Shown: positions 52,006 through 61,393, counted from the stretch's first letter. The stretch is DNA of 64,000 nt from Candidatus Flexifilum breve (GCA_016717205.1 JADKGC010000005.1:542634-606633), one strand, 5' to 3'. Program-made: numbers and translations. The notes: a model not told the origin generated them from the letters alone.

Positions 52006-53209
52006 CTGAGGAGAGGACACGTTTTCAAGTGAGCCGTGTGTCTGGGATAAAGGTAAAGCCCAGACACACGGTATGCCGTTGAACGACTTGCGCGAAGTAA
52101 CGCAGTCCTTCCCGAAAGAGACTCCACAAGCGCCGGAAAGCACCGTTGGGGCGACGGACCAGGGGTTGGGCGCACCCTGCCGCGACCGCTTGACTGCCGA
52201 GCGCGACCATCCAAGTATAGGCAATGGCCAAGAGGATGAGCAGGTTCGCGACGTGGTGGGGAGAACGTAGGCGACTGTCGCCCCAATGCCAACCGCCACT
52301 TTTCAGGTCACGAAAACTTTGCTCCTGCCAATTGCGCCGCGCATACTCGTTCGTATCCGGTGAGCCGTTCATCATTAGTCACCAGCGCCCACGGTTCGTC
52401 GTAACCAACGCCCTACAATGCCCGAGCGTGCGCCTCAATCCGTCCCCGCTGCTTGAAGACCCGACCCGCCTGCCTCCACACCTCGCCCGGTTGGACTTGG
52501 CGAGCGATGCGATAGTCGGCATCTTCAGTCACGATTTTAGTCTGACAGGTTACGCGGAACAGATAGCGCCAGCCTAAGGCTTCGACCACCCGGCATAAGG
52601 CGGGCGAACAGCCAATCCCCCGGTCGGCTAAGACGAGGACCGACGCCAGATCGCCGATGCCTGCTTTCACCGCTTGCAGTAAGCGCGAGATCATCCCAAC
52701 TTGTCCTCGGCCGGATACGCTGCTTCGCTGTTGGCTCGGTAGGTGCGCCACGCTAACGGCAAACAGCGTCCTTGCCACGCCACTCCCACCAGCATGACCC
52801 CAATCCGGTCGTGGAGCTTCGTTTCATCCACGAGCAACGTGATCTCTGCGCCCCCGACACAACTCACCACCCAGCGACTCCAGGCCTCGAAAAACGCCCC
52901 AAGTCCACCGCCTCGTTGTCCAACCAGCGCCGAAACCGCCAGCGCGGTGCTTTCCACTTGCTCTCCACAGCTGGTGGCTTGGGCATTGCCCCTTGCTGGC
53001 AGCTTTTGCCTGTATCACCCCGTAGCTAAACAGCGCCACATTCGCTCGTTGCCAACTATTGAAACCCGGTAAATGGGCTGACAACAGTCTCTCCCATTGG
53101 TACAGTAATGGATAGTTCATCGCTCATACTCGGTTTGCTTGGTCGCTACCAGTGTGAACGATGAACTCCCTGCTTTTCAACCCCTTTCCCAAACATGTCC
53201 TCTCCTCAG
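52006..53209. mobile_element. IS4-like insertion sequence
   Basis: 1204 bases between inverted ends CTGAGGAGAGGACACGTTTT (52006-52025) and the complement of 53190-53209 (18 of 20 match). It sits in R2 palindromes: the left flank CTCCCACGCAAGCGG and the right flank CTCCCACGGGAG belong to the repeat. No full target duplication; both flanks share CTCCCACG. Confidence 0.75.
52025..53120 (-). pseudogene. IS4-family DDE transposase, frameshifted
   Basis: Starts MNYPLLYQWERLLSAHLPGF at 53120. The three catalytic regions lie in different frames: LLVDETKLHDRIGV (first D), VLVLADRGIGCSPAL (second D) and NWQEQSFRDLKSGGWHWGD (E), so at least three frameshifts (near 53000, 52700 and 52385). The motifs themselves are intact, suggesting recent decay or indel errors. 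Confidence 0.75.
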
Positions 53210-53246
53210 CTCCCACGGGAGAGGGGATGCGCCGCTAAACGCTGGG

Positions 53247-54095
53247 TTACGCGGTCGTCGGCGTGAACGGTGCGGGGACGGTGTCGGCTTGCGCTTTCAG
53301 CGAGCGGTCGATGAGCCACGGCATGACTGTGAGCGCGAACAACCAGTACGCCGCATAGCCGATCACGTCGACCAGCGATGGTGTGCTGTTGTAGCCGAAG
53401 AGCGTCTTCAACAGACTGCCGAGAGGCGACTCGACCGCGAGCAGCCCGTTGCTGTCCCACATCTGCTCGATGATGGTCGGCAGCAGCCCCGCCTCTTGGA
53501 ACTCGTGCAGGGCACTGGCGAACATCCCCGCCGCGAACAACAGCAGCAGCACGCTCGTCACGCTGAAGAATTGGCGCAGATTCAGGCGAATGCTCGACGC
53601 ATAGACCAGCGCGCCGATCAGCGCGGCGACGGCGAGGCCAATCAGCGACCCGATGACGGTTTCCTGCCCGTTGACCGTGAACGCGGTCGCCGCCAGCAGC
53701 AGCGCCATCTCGACGCCTTCCCGCACGACCGCAAAGAACGTCACACTGAACAGCCCGCGTGGGCTGGTGCGTACGGCGGCGAGTTCGGTTTCGAGGCTGC
53801 CCTTCAGCGTGCGCGCCTGCGCGCGCATCCAGAAGATCATCCACGTCAGCACAGCCACGGCGATCAACATCATCACGCCTTCGAAGATTTCTTCGGCTCG
53901 GCCTTCCAACTCCGCGCCCACCGCTTGAATGCCCAGCGCGACCAGCACGCTCACGCCGATGGCTGCCAGTACGCCTGCCCAGGCATAGCGTTGATAACGC
54001 ATCTGGTTCGTCTTGCGTAGGTAGCTCAACACGATGCCGACGATCAGCGAGGCTTCGAGTCCTTCGCGCAGCGCAATCAAAAGAGGTGCGATCAC
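53247..54095 (-). CDS. FTR1-family iron permease
   Basis: 282 residues, about seven helices. ALREGLEASLIVG (REGLE) and VVREGVEMALLL carry the paired R-E-G-x-E iron-binding motifs. FTR1/EfeU permeases take up ferric iron after oxidation, usually with EfeO/EfeB partners, which are not adjacent here. GTG 54095. The DtxR regulator at 9518 is a candidate controller. Confidence 0.88.
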   Translation of the reverse strand: MIAPLLIALREGLEASLIVGIVLSYLRKTNQMRYQRYAWAGVLAAIGVSVLVALGIQAVGAELEGRAEEIFEGVMMLIAVAVLTWMIFWMRAQARTLKGSLETELAAVRTSPRGLFSVTFFAVVREGVEMALLLAATAFTVNGQETVIGSLIGLAVAALIGALVYASSIRLNLRQFFSVTSVLLLLFAAGMFASALHEFQEAGLLPTIIEQMWDSNGLLAVESPLGSLLKTLFGYNSTPSLVDVIGYAAYWLFALTVMPWLIDRSLKAQADTVPAPFTPTTA

Positions 54096-54486
54096 TGTCC
54101 TGTACTCCGCTCAAATTTGGAATAAAAAAGGGTGTGCTTGCAGCACTTCTATGCATTGTACGGGGTGCAGCGGGCAGAATCTACGAAGGGCGTTAATCAT
54201 GAGTTCATGCGCTGGATTGATCGGATGTTAAAGCGAACCAAATCACGGACTAGCCTGTGATTAATCATAATTTGCAGCAGGTTAAATTGTATCAGCCGGG
54301 GGTCTTGATATGCTGGTTTTGGCGGGGCGAGGCAAGAGGGTGTTCAAAAAGCACCCCTCAAAGCCTTTCCACTCACCAGCGGACGCGATTTATCGCGCCC
54401 CTACGAAAACGCGCTCGGTTTGGCGAGCGGTGTTGTCTCCCCTCTCCTCTAGGAGAGGGGTTGGGGGTGAGGTTGATCTTGTGCGC
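54096..54486. repeat. Intergenic region with MITE end, R1 and R2
   Basis: A 391-base gap. GAGGGTGTTCAAAAAG (about 54337-54352) matches the MITE-like end. An R1 with arms GGACGCGAT/ATCGCG is at about 54382-54401 and R2 at about 54436-54474. The other MITE end was not found. Confidence 0.55.
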
Positions 54487-55209
54487 TTACGCCTGAATGA
54501 GCGTGCCCACGCTGTGATCGCCGAGCACGGCGCGCTTGAGGTCGTCGCCCGACCACAGATCCAGTACGAGGATCGGCATCTTGTTCTCTTCGCACAGGGT
54601 GAAGGCGGTCATATCCATCACCTGCAAGCGATCCGTCAGCACCTGCGCGTAGGTGAGCGTTTCGTAGCGGGTCGCATCCGGGACTTTCTTGGGGTCTGCC
54701 GAATACACTCCGTTGACCTTGGTCGCCTTGATGACGATCTCGGCGTTCACTTCGACCGCGCGCAGCGCCGCCGCCGTGTCGGTGGTGAAGTAGGGGTTGC
54801 CCGTGCCACCCGCGATGATCACCACGCGGCCTTTTTCCATGTGGCGAATGGCGCGCAGCCGGATATACGGCTCGGCGACCGCTTTCATTTCGATGGCGGT
54901 CTGCACGCGGGTTTTGACCCCCAGTCGTTCGAGCGCGTCCTGCAGCGCCAGCCCGTTCATGACGGTGGCGATCATGCCGATATGGTCGGCGGTGCTCTGT
55001 TCCATCCCGCGCGCCACGCCTTGAGCGCCGCGCCAGATGTTCCCCCCGCCGATGACGATGGCGATCTGAACGCCGAGGTCGTGGATGCCCTTGACCTTCT
55101 CGCAAATTTCCTCCGCGCGATCCGGATCAATGCCGTAGCCATGATCCCCTGCCAGCGCCTCACCGCTCATCTTCAGCATGATCCGGTTATAGACGGGTTT
55201 CTCTTGCAT
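54487..55209 (-). CDS. pyrH: UMP kinase
   Basis: 240 residues. MLKMSGEALAGD, VIGGGNIWRG and AGGTGNPYFTTDTAAALRA are the nucleotide and phosphate loops of bacterial UMP kinase; VNGVYSADP is also conserved. Makes UDP from UMP. Perfect ribosome binding site AGGAGGCAAGG before ATG 55209. Usual third gene after rpsB-tsf, but separated from tsf by a terminator. frr, which often follows, is not found. Confidence 0.95.
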   Translation of the reverse strand: MQEKPVYNRIMLKMSGEALAGDHGYGIDPDRAEEICEKVKGIHDLGVQIAIVIGGGNIWRGAQGVARGMEQSTADHIGMIATVMNGLALQDALERLGVKTRVQTAIEMKAVAEPYIRLRAIRHMEKGRVVIIAGGTGNPYFTTDTAAALRAVEVNAEIVIKATKVNGVYSADPKKVPDATRYETLTYAQVLTDRLQVMDMTAFTLCEENKMPILVLDLWSGDDLKRAVLGDHSVGTLIQA

Positions 55210-55230
55210 CGCCTTGCCTCCTGTGGGCAT

Positions 55231-55265
55231 AAAAAAGGGGATGAACACGAAATGTTCATCCCCTT
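55231..55265 (-). terminator. Terminator between tsf and pyrH
   Basis: AAGGGGATGAACA (55235-55247) pairs with TGTTCATCCCCTT (55253-55265), followed on the minus strand by six T. It would set rpsB-tsf apart from pyrH or lower read-through. Confidence 0.85.
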
Positions 55266-55309
55266 CGTTAACACTAGAAAACGGTATACCGCGGTCGTCC
55301 GAGCATCGG

Positions 55310-55927
55310 TTATTCGGGTACGTCGACCGGCGTGCTGATTTCGAAACGGGCGAAACGGCGAATTTCGATGCTTTCGCCGACTTCCGCGACGGTTTCCGCC
55401 AGCAGTTGGCTGATGGTCTTGTTGTCATCCTTCAGCCACGGCTGTTCCATGAGGACGATGTCCTGATAGAACTTGTCGAGGCGGCCAGCGACGATCTTTT
55501 CCGCGACTTCCGGCTTCTTGCCTTCGTTGAGCGTGCGCGCCAGCAGCACCTGACGTTCGCTTTCGACCAGGTCGGCGGGCACATCTTCACGCTTCACATA
55601 CTGCGGGTTCAGGTTCGCAATGTGCAGCGCGACTTCCTTGGCGAACTTCTTGAAGGCGTCCGTGTTGGCGACGAAGTCGGTTTCGCAGTTAACTTCGACC
55701 ATCACGCCGAGGCGCTTGGTGAAGTGCAGGTAGCTTTCGATCAAGCCTTCGTTCATCGAACGACCGGCGTTGAGCTTCTTGGCCGCCTTCGCCAGACCCT
55801 TCTCACGCAGGAACGCGGCGGCTTTTTCAACATCGCCGTTGGTGCTTTCCAACGCTTTCTTGCAATCGAGGGGACCCGCGCCCGTCATTTCGCGCAAGTC
55901 TTTGACCTGTTGTGCGGTGATCGCCAT
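55310..55927 (-). CDS. tsf: Elongation factor Ts
   Basis: 205 residues. AITAQQVKDLREMTGAGPLD and VEVNCETDFVANTDAFKKFA are the family signatures. Exchanges GDP on EF-Tu. Short form, with a single core domain as in many bacteria other than E. coli. It lies five bases after rpsB. Confidence 0.95.
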   Translation of the reverse strand: MAITAQQVKDLREMTGAGPLDCKKALESTNGDVEKAAAFLREKGLAKAAKKLNAGRSMNEGLIESYLHFTKRLGVMVEVNCETDFVANTDAFKKFAKEVALHIANLNPQYVKREDVPADLVESERQVLLARTLNEGKKPEVAEKIVAGRLDKFYQDIVLMEQPWLKDDNKTISQLLAETVAEVGESIEIRRFARFEISTPVDVPE

Positions 55928-55932
55928 AGAGT

Positions 55933-56778
55933 TTATTCCTCAGTTTCTTCTTCAAACAGCTTGGAGTTGCGGAGCTTCGCCAGCGTCGACGCGCCCAGCA
56001 GCGCTTCATCGTCTTCGACTTCGTCGTATTTGCTCGCCGCTTCAAACACCGGGGCGCCGCTGTCGCCGTCCTGACCGAAGTCATCGGGCTTGCGCATCTG
56101 CTGGCCTTCGAGGATGGCATCTGCCAGCGCCCCGATGAGCAGCTTGATCGCGCGCACCGCGTCGTCGTTTGCCGGGATGACGTAGTCAATCGTGTCCGGG
56201 TTGCTGTTGGTATCCGCCAGCGCCATCACCGGAATCTTGAGCGTGTTTGCTTCCTTGACCGCCGTGACTTCGCGCATGGTGTCGATGACCAGCAGCACGT
56301 CGGGCAGCTTCTTCATGTTGCGGATACCGCCGAGGCGTTCCTGCAGCTTGGTGATCTTGGTGTTCAGGACCTGCGCTTCACGCTTCGACAGCAGTTCGAA
56401 TTCGCCATTGTCGCGGCGCTTTTCCAGCTTCTTGAGCGCTTCGATACGATCCTTAATGGTCTTCCAGTTGGTCAGCGTGCCGCCCAACCAGCGGGTGTTG
56501 ACGTAGGGCATGCCGCAGCGTTCGGCTTCGCGGGCGATGGCGTCCTGCGCCTGCCGCTTTGTGCCGACGAACAGCACCGTGCCGCCTTTTTGCGTCTTGT
56601 CGCGCAGCATGTCGGCATAGCTGTTGAGGTTGACCAGCGTCTGCTGCAGGTCAATGATGTGGATACCGTTGCGTTCGGTGAAGATGTACGGCTTCATCTT
56701 CGGGTTCCATTTGGTCGTGCGGTGACCGAAGTGGACGCCCGTTTCGAGAAGCGCCTTCATAGTGACTTGCGTGGGCAT
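55933..56778 (-). CDS. rpsB: 30S ribosomal protein S2
   Basis: 281 residues. LLETGVHFGHRTTKWNPKM, NLNSYADMLRDKTQKGGTVL and VIDTMREVTAVKEANTLKIP are conserved S2 blocks. The acidic C-terminal tail (about 235-281) is longer than in E. coli. AGGAG before the start. First gene of the rpsB-tsf unit. Confidence 0.96.
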   Translation of the reverse strand: MPTQVTMKALLETGVHFGHRTTKWNPKMKPYIFTERNGIHIIDLQQTLVNLNSYADMLRDKTQKGGTVLFVGTKRQAQDAIAREAERCGMPYVNTRWLGGTLTNWKTIKDRIEALKKLEKRRDNGEFELLSKREAQVLNTKITKLQERLGGIRNMKKLPDVLLVIDTMREVTAVKEANTLKIPVMALADTNSNPDTIDYVIPANDDAVRAIKLLIGALADAILEGQQMRKPDDFGQDGDSGAPVFEAASKYDEVEDDEALLGASTLAKLRNSKLFEEETEE

Positions 56779-56904
56779 TGCATTCTCCTAAAGGGTTCGT
56801 GTTTGTGTACAAGCACGCCGTTCACCCCCGGCGGATCATCGCTCTACGCGACAACACGCCGCCGAGTCCGGGCGTGTGAAATTTGGGTCTGCACCCATCA
56901 CGGC

Positions 56905-56933
56905 ATTCTAGCAGAGCGGGTAAGCGCTTTCAA
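56905..56933 (-). promoter_or_regulatory. Promoter of rpsB-tsf
   Basis: On the minus strand TTGAAA (56933-56928), 17 bases, TAGAAT (56910-56905). A leader of about 120 bases with several GC-rich arms precedes the rpsB start; CGTGCTTG..CAAACACG near 56800-56820 can pair. Confidence 0.75.
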
Positions 56934-56950
56934 GATGAGGGATCGCGTCC

Positions 56951-58522
56951 TCACGACGCAGGAATGATCCCCTGTTCGACCAGATACGCCGCATAGGCTT
57001 CGGCCTGCAGGCGCGAACCTTCGCCGTTCAGGTGCAGGTGATCGACCCACAGCGTAATCCCTTCGGGTGCCACGGTTGCGAAATCAATGTAGGGGAGATC
57101 GTACTCGTCCGCTAAGCGGGTGACGATCGCATTCTGTTCATCCGCCGCCGCCCGCCATTCGGGAACCGCTTTGGGATCAGCGCGGTCGTAGGCCCACGTG
57201 CTGAGCAGCAAATCGACGCCCTGAATCTGCGCGATCCCGATCAGGCTGCGCAGGTTGCGTTCGTAGTACACCGGCGGGTTGAGCGCATACGCTTCGGCGT
57301 CCGCATAGGTCTGCTCGTCACCGCACGTGATGTAGGTCTCCGACGCGCTCGAACTCGGATCGGCGGGATCACGTTCCAGACCCAGCTTAATCGTGAGGAA
57401 GCGGTACAGCGTGCTGATACTGAACGTCCCCTGGTTATACGTGCTCACCATCACATTCCGTGGGTCGAGCCCGCGCAGGAGGTTGGCGCCCCGGTAACAA
57501 TCCGGGTTGGCGGCGCGCCCTGAAATATCAATCACGGACTGGTAAAAGATGATCAGATCCGGATCAAGCTCCAGCATGCGGAATTCGAAGTTGCTGAGCG
57601 TGTGCCATGTCGTGTAGCCCTGCACGCCCGCATTGATCACCTCGACGTTGGTCAGGCCATAGTCTTCCCGCAGAATACGCTGCAGCCACGCCGGATAGGT
57701 GTCGGTGTCTTCGGTGGCGCCAAACGTCGACGAATCGCCGAGGGCGATGATGCGAAACGTCCCCGCCGGTTTTTCAGGGGTGATTTCTGGACCGCGCAGC
57801 CCGAAAGCATTGTAGCCGTCGACGGCTGGATTCAAGGTGTAACCGATAAACGGCAGCACGACCGCCGAGCGGTTGAGTTCGTTGACTTCTTCGCGGGTGT
57901 AGATGTAACTGATGCGATCTGATTCGGTGCCAAAGTTGGTGAAGATGAAGCGCAGCGCCAGTTCCAGGCTGAGCGCGGTGCCGATCACCCCTAAGGTGAC
58001 CGCGCCGACTGTCACCAGCATGCGTTGGAACCAGCCGACTGCCGCTGGTTGGGTGGTGAGTGCTGTGCTCCGGACGTGGGGTCGATGGCGGGGGAGTACC
58101 AGCAGTGCCAGCAGCGAGATGCCGATACCAATACTGGCCAACAGCAGAAACAGCGCCAGCGGCTGGTGGATGAAAAACTGAACTGGGAGTGTATATTCGT
58201 TGACGCTGCCATCGACCAAGACCACCCGGAGCGCGGGCGTCGTCTCGCTCTGTAAGCACACCTGCTGCGCGTCTTGACCGATGGTCGGCTGATTATCGAA
58301 ATAGACTTCCCGCACGCCGTCGACCCGCCATTCGACGTTCACACAGGCGCCGGGCGCAAACACCACGCTGCGATCAACCGCCAGATAGATGGAACTGGTG
58401 TTCAGTTGGACGTTCGTCGTCTGCGCACCGGGCACCAGCACCGCCCCCGCGCCGATGGCGAGGACGATTAGAAATGCGAGGATGTGGAGATAGAGCGCGT
58501 ATGTTTGCAGTGAGCGCGTCAA
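56951..58522 (-). CDS. Membrane-anchored SGNH/GDSL-family protein
   Basis: 523 residues. An N-terminal helix (ILAFLIVLAIGAGAVLV) and two more near 135-200 frame an outer domain. The C-terminal SGNH hydrolase has GDSSTFGATEDT (Ser), NAGVQGYTTW (Gly/Asn) and VDHLHLNGEG (Asp and His). Such proteins acetylate, deacetylate or cut envelope sugars or lipids. It starts right at the stop of the upstream GT2 gene, so the two act together, probably on the cell surface. Confidence 0.8.
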   Translation of the reverse strand: MTRSLQTYALYLHILAFLIVLAIGAGAVLVPGAQTTNVQLNTSSIYLAVDRSVVFAPGACVNVEWRVDGVREVYFDNQPTIGQDAQQVCLQSETTPALRVVLVDGSVNEYTLPVQFFIHQPLALFLLLASIGIGISLLALLVLPRHRPHVRSTALTTQPAAVGWFQRMLVTVGAVTLGVIGTALSLELALRFIFTNFGTESDRISYIYTREEVNELNRSAVVLPFIGYTLNPAVDGYNAFGLRGPEITPEKPAGTFRIIALGDSSTFGATEDTDTYPAWLQRILREDYGLTNVEVINAGVQGYTTWHTLSNFEFRMLELDPDLIIFYQSVIDISGRAANPDCYRGANLLRGLDPRNVMVSTYNQGTFSISTLYRFLTIKLGLERDPADPSSSASETYITCGDEQTYADAEAYALNPPVYYERNLRSLIGIAQIQGVDLLLSTWAYDRADPKAVPEWRAAADEQNAIVTRLADEYDLPYIDFATVAPEGITLWVDHLHLNGEGSRLQAEAYAAYLVEQGIIPAS

Positions 58523-59260
58523 TTAGTTGACAAAGCGGTACTTGATCAGCGTCCAGAGCGCAATCGGCGCATCCGTCCACTTGATCTTCTTGCCTTCCGT
58601 CCATTCGCGTCCGTTGTACGAGATCGGCACTTCGTAGATGCGAATGCCCTGCTTGAGTACCTTCGCCGTGAATTCCGGCTCAAATTCAAAGCGCTTGGCG
58701 TGGATCACCATCCCCTCGACGACTTCGCGGCGGAAGACCTTATAGCACGTCTCCATATCGCTGAGGATGGAGTTGTAGAGCAGGTTGGTGGTCAGCGTGA
58801 GCGACTTGTTGGCGACCATGTTCCAGAAGTTCATCGCCTTGCGCGGGCCGCCGAGGAAGCGCGATCCGTAGACCACTTTGCTGATGCCTTCTTCGAGCGG
58901 ACGCAGCAGCACCGGGTATTCGCGCGGGTCGTATTCGAAATCGGCGTCCTGAATGAGGAAAATGTCGCTGGTCGCGTGCTTGAACGCGGTGACGAGCGCC
59001 GCGCCTTTACCTGCGTTCTGCGGGTGATAGACGATCTTCACGTGCGGGCGGTTCTGCGCTTCAATCTGGCGCAGCACCTCAAGCGTCCCATCCGTGGAAC
59101 CGTCATCCACGATGATGATTTCGTCGGCCAGCCCCACCGCTTCGACGCGATCCAGCACGGGTTCAATCGTATCGCGCTCATTGTAACAGGGGATCAACAC
59201 GCTCAACGTCAGACGTTTCGCGCTGGGCGTCGAGCGTTTTTCCGCCGTTTTCATTTGCAT
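58523..59260 (-). CDS. Family 2 glycosyltransferase (DPM1-like)
   Basis: 245 residues, soluble. LSVLIPCYNERDTIEPVLDR, IIIVDDGSTDGTLEVL, LIQDADFEYDPREYP (DxD-like) and DMETCYKVFRREV are typical of dolichyl/undecaprenyl-phosphate sugar transferases. It probably loads a lipid carrier with a sugar for the GT39-like proteins. First gene of a two-gene unit with the SGNH protein. Confidence 0.9.
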   Translation of the reverse strand: MQMKTAEKRSTPSAKRLTLSVLIPCYNERDTIEPVLDRVEAVGLADEIIIVDDGSTDGTLEVLRQIEAQNRPHVKIVYHPQNAGKGAALVTAFKHATSDIFLIQDADFEYDPREYPVLLRPLEEGISKVVYGSRFLGGPRKAMNFWNMVANKSLTLTTNLLYNSILSDMETCYKVFRREVVEGMVIHAKRFEFEPEFTAKVLKQGIRIYEVPISYNGREWTEGKKIKWTDAPIALWTLIKYRFVN

Positions 59261-59477
59261 TGTTCGTCGCCTTCAATATGCCTTACGGCGGCGGATTATA
59301 GCATAGTCTGTGCCTGTCACCAGATGCTTATCTACTGCTCAGGCAGCGTTCCCGCAGGCGCTCGATAATGAATGCAATGTAAAATGAAATAGAAGCAGCC
59401 GCGCCGCACCGTTCGTCCTTGTGGATGAGCCGGTGATCTGTGCTGTGGGCAGGCGGTTGCCCAGATCGGGAGCAGAC
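59261..59477. other. Intergenic region, nothing recognised
   Basis: A 217-base gap between divergent genes. AT-rich around 59360-59390. GGGAGCAGAC just before 59478 is a ribosome binding site. No repeat copy. Confidence 0.4.
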
Positions 59478-60194
59478 ATGACGGATCGACCAATGACGAA
59501 TGGGCGCATTCATACAATTAAGCTGTGGGTGAACGCATTTATTCCTTCCACCTATACAGGGGCGGAGACGGTACCTGCCGGGAAACACGCCGGGAAAACC
59601 ATGCTGACGACGCTGTGGGTGGTGAATCGCTGCTTTCTCACCGACGACCGCACTTTTAGCAATAATGTGCATGCCCAGTCGCGTCTGCACTCCGAAGTCG
59701 AAATCGATGTGCAGAAAAAGAAAGTGGTCTACGAGTTTCACCACTGCCACGAGACGGTCGAGATCGACTGTACCAGCGGTGAGGAGAAGTGCCGCCAGCA
59801 CGGCGACACCAACCATATGCACTTTGAGAATTTCGTCGCGGCGGAAGCGGACGGCACGTTCAGTATTGATCTCAAGGCGAGCGCCAAGAACCCCTGCCTG
59901 ACGGTCGCCAACGTCAAACTCGCGCCGAATGTCGACCTGTACGGAACGATCACCATCCGGCTGAGCGCGGATCACAACGCCGCCACCGTGCGCTTCGAGG
60001 GGATGATCGAGACATATCCCGCCTTTGAAATGGTTGTGGCGTTCAACGGTTCAGAGGTTGGCCAGCCCGTGTTTCAACTCGACGTGGAGGAGGGGGCAAC
60101 CGCCGCCAACATCACTGGCGCGCCGACCCGCCCGGTCAATGTGGAGGCGGTGATCAAGCGCGAACCTGCGGCTCGCTTTCACACAGACCCGTGA
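59478..60194 (+). CDS. Hypothetical protein, possibly DUF3238-like
   Basis: 238 residues from ATG 59478. IHTIKLWVNAFIPSTYTGAE and LTDDRTFSNNVHAQSRLHSE recall DUF3238 proteins, which have the same order of a FIP stretch and a DxRxFS motif. No signal peptide. Four cysteines in pairs near 105-155. Function unknown. Confidence 0.55.
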   Translation: MTDRPMTNGRIHTIKLWVNAFIPSTYTGAETVPAGKHAGKTMLTTLWVVNRCFLTDDRTFSNNVHAQSRLHSEVEIDVQKKKVVYEFHHCHETVEIDCTSGEEKCRQHGDTNHMHFENFVAAEADGTFSIDLKASAKNPCLTVANVKLAPNVDLYGTITIRLSADHNAATVRFEGMIETYPAFEMVVAFNGSEVGQPVFQLDVEEGATAANITGAPTRPVNVEAVIKREPAARFHTDP

Positions 60195-60237
60195 TCGACA
60201 CATGAGTCCGCATAAGACCTGATGTGGAGGAGACAGC

Positions 60238-60825
60238 ATGCGACAGTTGATGATCGCGGAGTTCATCACGCTCGACGGTGTGATTCAAGCGCCGGGTGGC
60301 CAGGATGAAGATTTGGACGGCGGTTTTCTGCATGGTGGGTGGACGTTTCCCTACTGGCATGACTCCATTGGTCAGCACTTTTTCGAGGCGATGACGCACA
60401 CCGACACCCTCCTGCTCGGGCGCAAGACTTGGGAAATTCACGGCGGCGCGTTTGAGCCAATGGTGGACGATCCGTTTGGCAATACCATGAACGCCTTGCA
60501 CAAGTATGTCGTTTCGACGACGCTCTCGTCGGCGCAGGCGTGGCGCAATTCGACGCTGATCCGCCAGAACGTGGTCGAAACGGTGCGCGAACTCAAACAG
60601 GCCGAAGGCAAAAATATCATGCTGGATGGCAGCAGCGTGCTCGCGCATACGTTGATCGAACACGACCTCGTGGATGAATACGTGCTGCACGTGTATCCGC
60701 TGGTGCTGGGGACGGGGAAGCGCCTGTGGCCAGACGGCAAGCGCGTCAACCTGACACTCGTCTCGTCCGAGCTGCTGCCCACGGGCGTGCTGTATCAGCG
60801 CTACCGTCCCGCGCGCAGCGGCTGA
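60238..60825 (+). CDS. Dihydrofolate reductase/RibD-like family protein
   Basis: 195 residues. LMIAEFITLDGVIQAPGG, LLLGRKTWEIHGGAFEPM and LDGSSVLAHTLIEHDLVDEY are the typical blocks of the RibD C-terminal (DHFR-like) fold. These small proteins bind NADPH, but the substrate is unknown. Ribosome binding site GGAGGAGACAG before ATG 60238. Confidence 0.88.
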   Translation: MRQLMIAEFITLDGVIQAPGGQDEDLDGGFLHGGWTFPYWHDSIGQHFFEAMTHTDTLLLGRKTWEIHGGAFEPMVDDPFGNTMNALHKYVVSTTLSSAQAWRNSTLIRQNVVETVRELKQAEGKNIMLDGSSVLAHTLIEHDLVDEYVLHVYPLVLGTGKRLWPDGKRVNLTLVSSELLPTGVLYQRYRPARSG

Positions 60826-60931
60826 TCCGCGCAGCATTGTGTTTAGCCTCACCCCTCAAACACCTCTCTCAGAATGGTGAGGAGAGAGGATGAGGGTGAG
60901 GTAAGACAATCTGAGTACCGGACAATGCTAT
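60826..60931. repeat. R2 unit
   Basis: CCTCACCCCTC at about 60847 and GGGTGAGG near 60895 bound an R2 unit whose inner stem is degenerate (CACCTCTCTC/GAGAGAGG). Confidence 0.55.
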
Positions 60932-61393
60932 TTAGGGGTGAGGCCAAATTCCCACATCGCGTCTAGACTGATTGCCTCTCCCCAGCACCGTGAGATAATG
61001 TGGGTTGAACATGAGGCCGAGGATGTTGCCGAACGGATCGAGCACCGAGGCCGTGATAAAGCCCGCTTCGCGCTTGATCAACGGCTCATATTCGGTCGCG
61101 CCCATCCCCTTGACGCGGGTCAGGGCCGCTTCGATGTCATCGACGTGCCAGAACACAACCGCCCCGCCCACGCCACCCGCCGCCGCTGGCGGCTGGTAGC
61201 GCTTGTCGATGATGCCGAGTTCGTGCTGGTAGTCGCCGAGCCGAAACTCGACATACGCCGGGTGGAGCGCATCCGGGCGTTGAAAGTACGGCTCAAGACC
61301 GAGCAATTCGCTGTACCAGTCTTTCGCCGCCGCCACATCGTCCGCGTAAAAGCTGATCGTCGCCACGCCGCGCAGCAGAGTCGTGTGTGTCAT
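60932..61393 (-). CDS. VOC-superfamily (glyoxalase-like) protein
   Basis: 153 residues. ATISFYADDVAAAKDWYSEL and FITASVLDPFGNILGLMFNP are the first and last elements of the fold; the metal Glu/His set is partly visible. Substrate unknown. Unlike the VOC gene at 22944, it carries a tail of about 20 residues that looks random. Confidence 0.8.
   Translation of the reverse strand: MTHTTLLRGVATISFYADDVAAAKDWYSELLGLEPYFQRPDALHPAYVEFRLGDYQHELGIIDKRYQPPAAAGGVGGAVVFWHVDDIEAALTRVKGMGATEYEPLIKREAGFITASVLDPFGNILGLMFNPHYLTVLGRGNQSRRDVGIWPHP

Noticed and set aside
51928..52299. Longer frame for the immunity-like gene
   Set aside because: This stretch is R1/R2 repeat and the transposase in another frame; the family begins at RDPRLITV.
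162..54474. CRISPR array among the palindromic repeats
   Set aside because: Copies are dispersed, not regularly spaced, and there are no cas genes.
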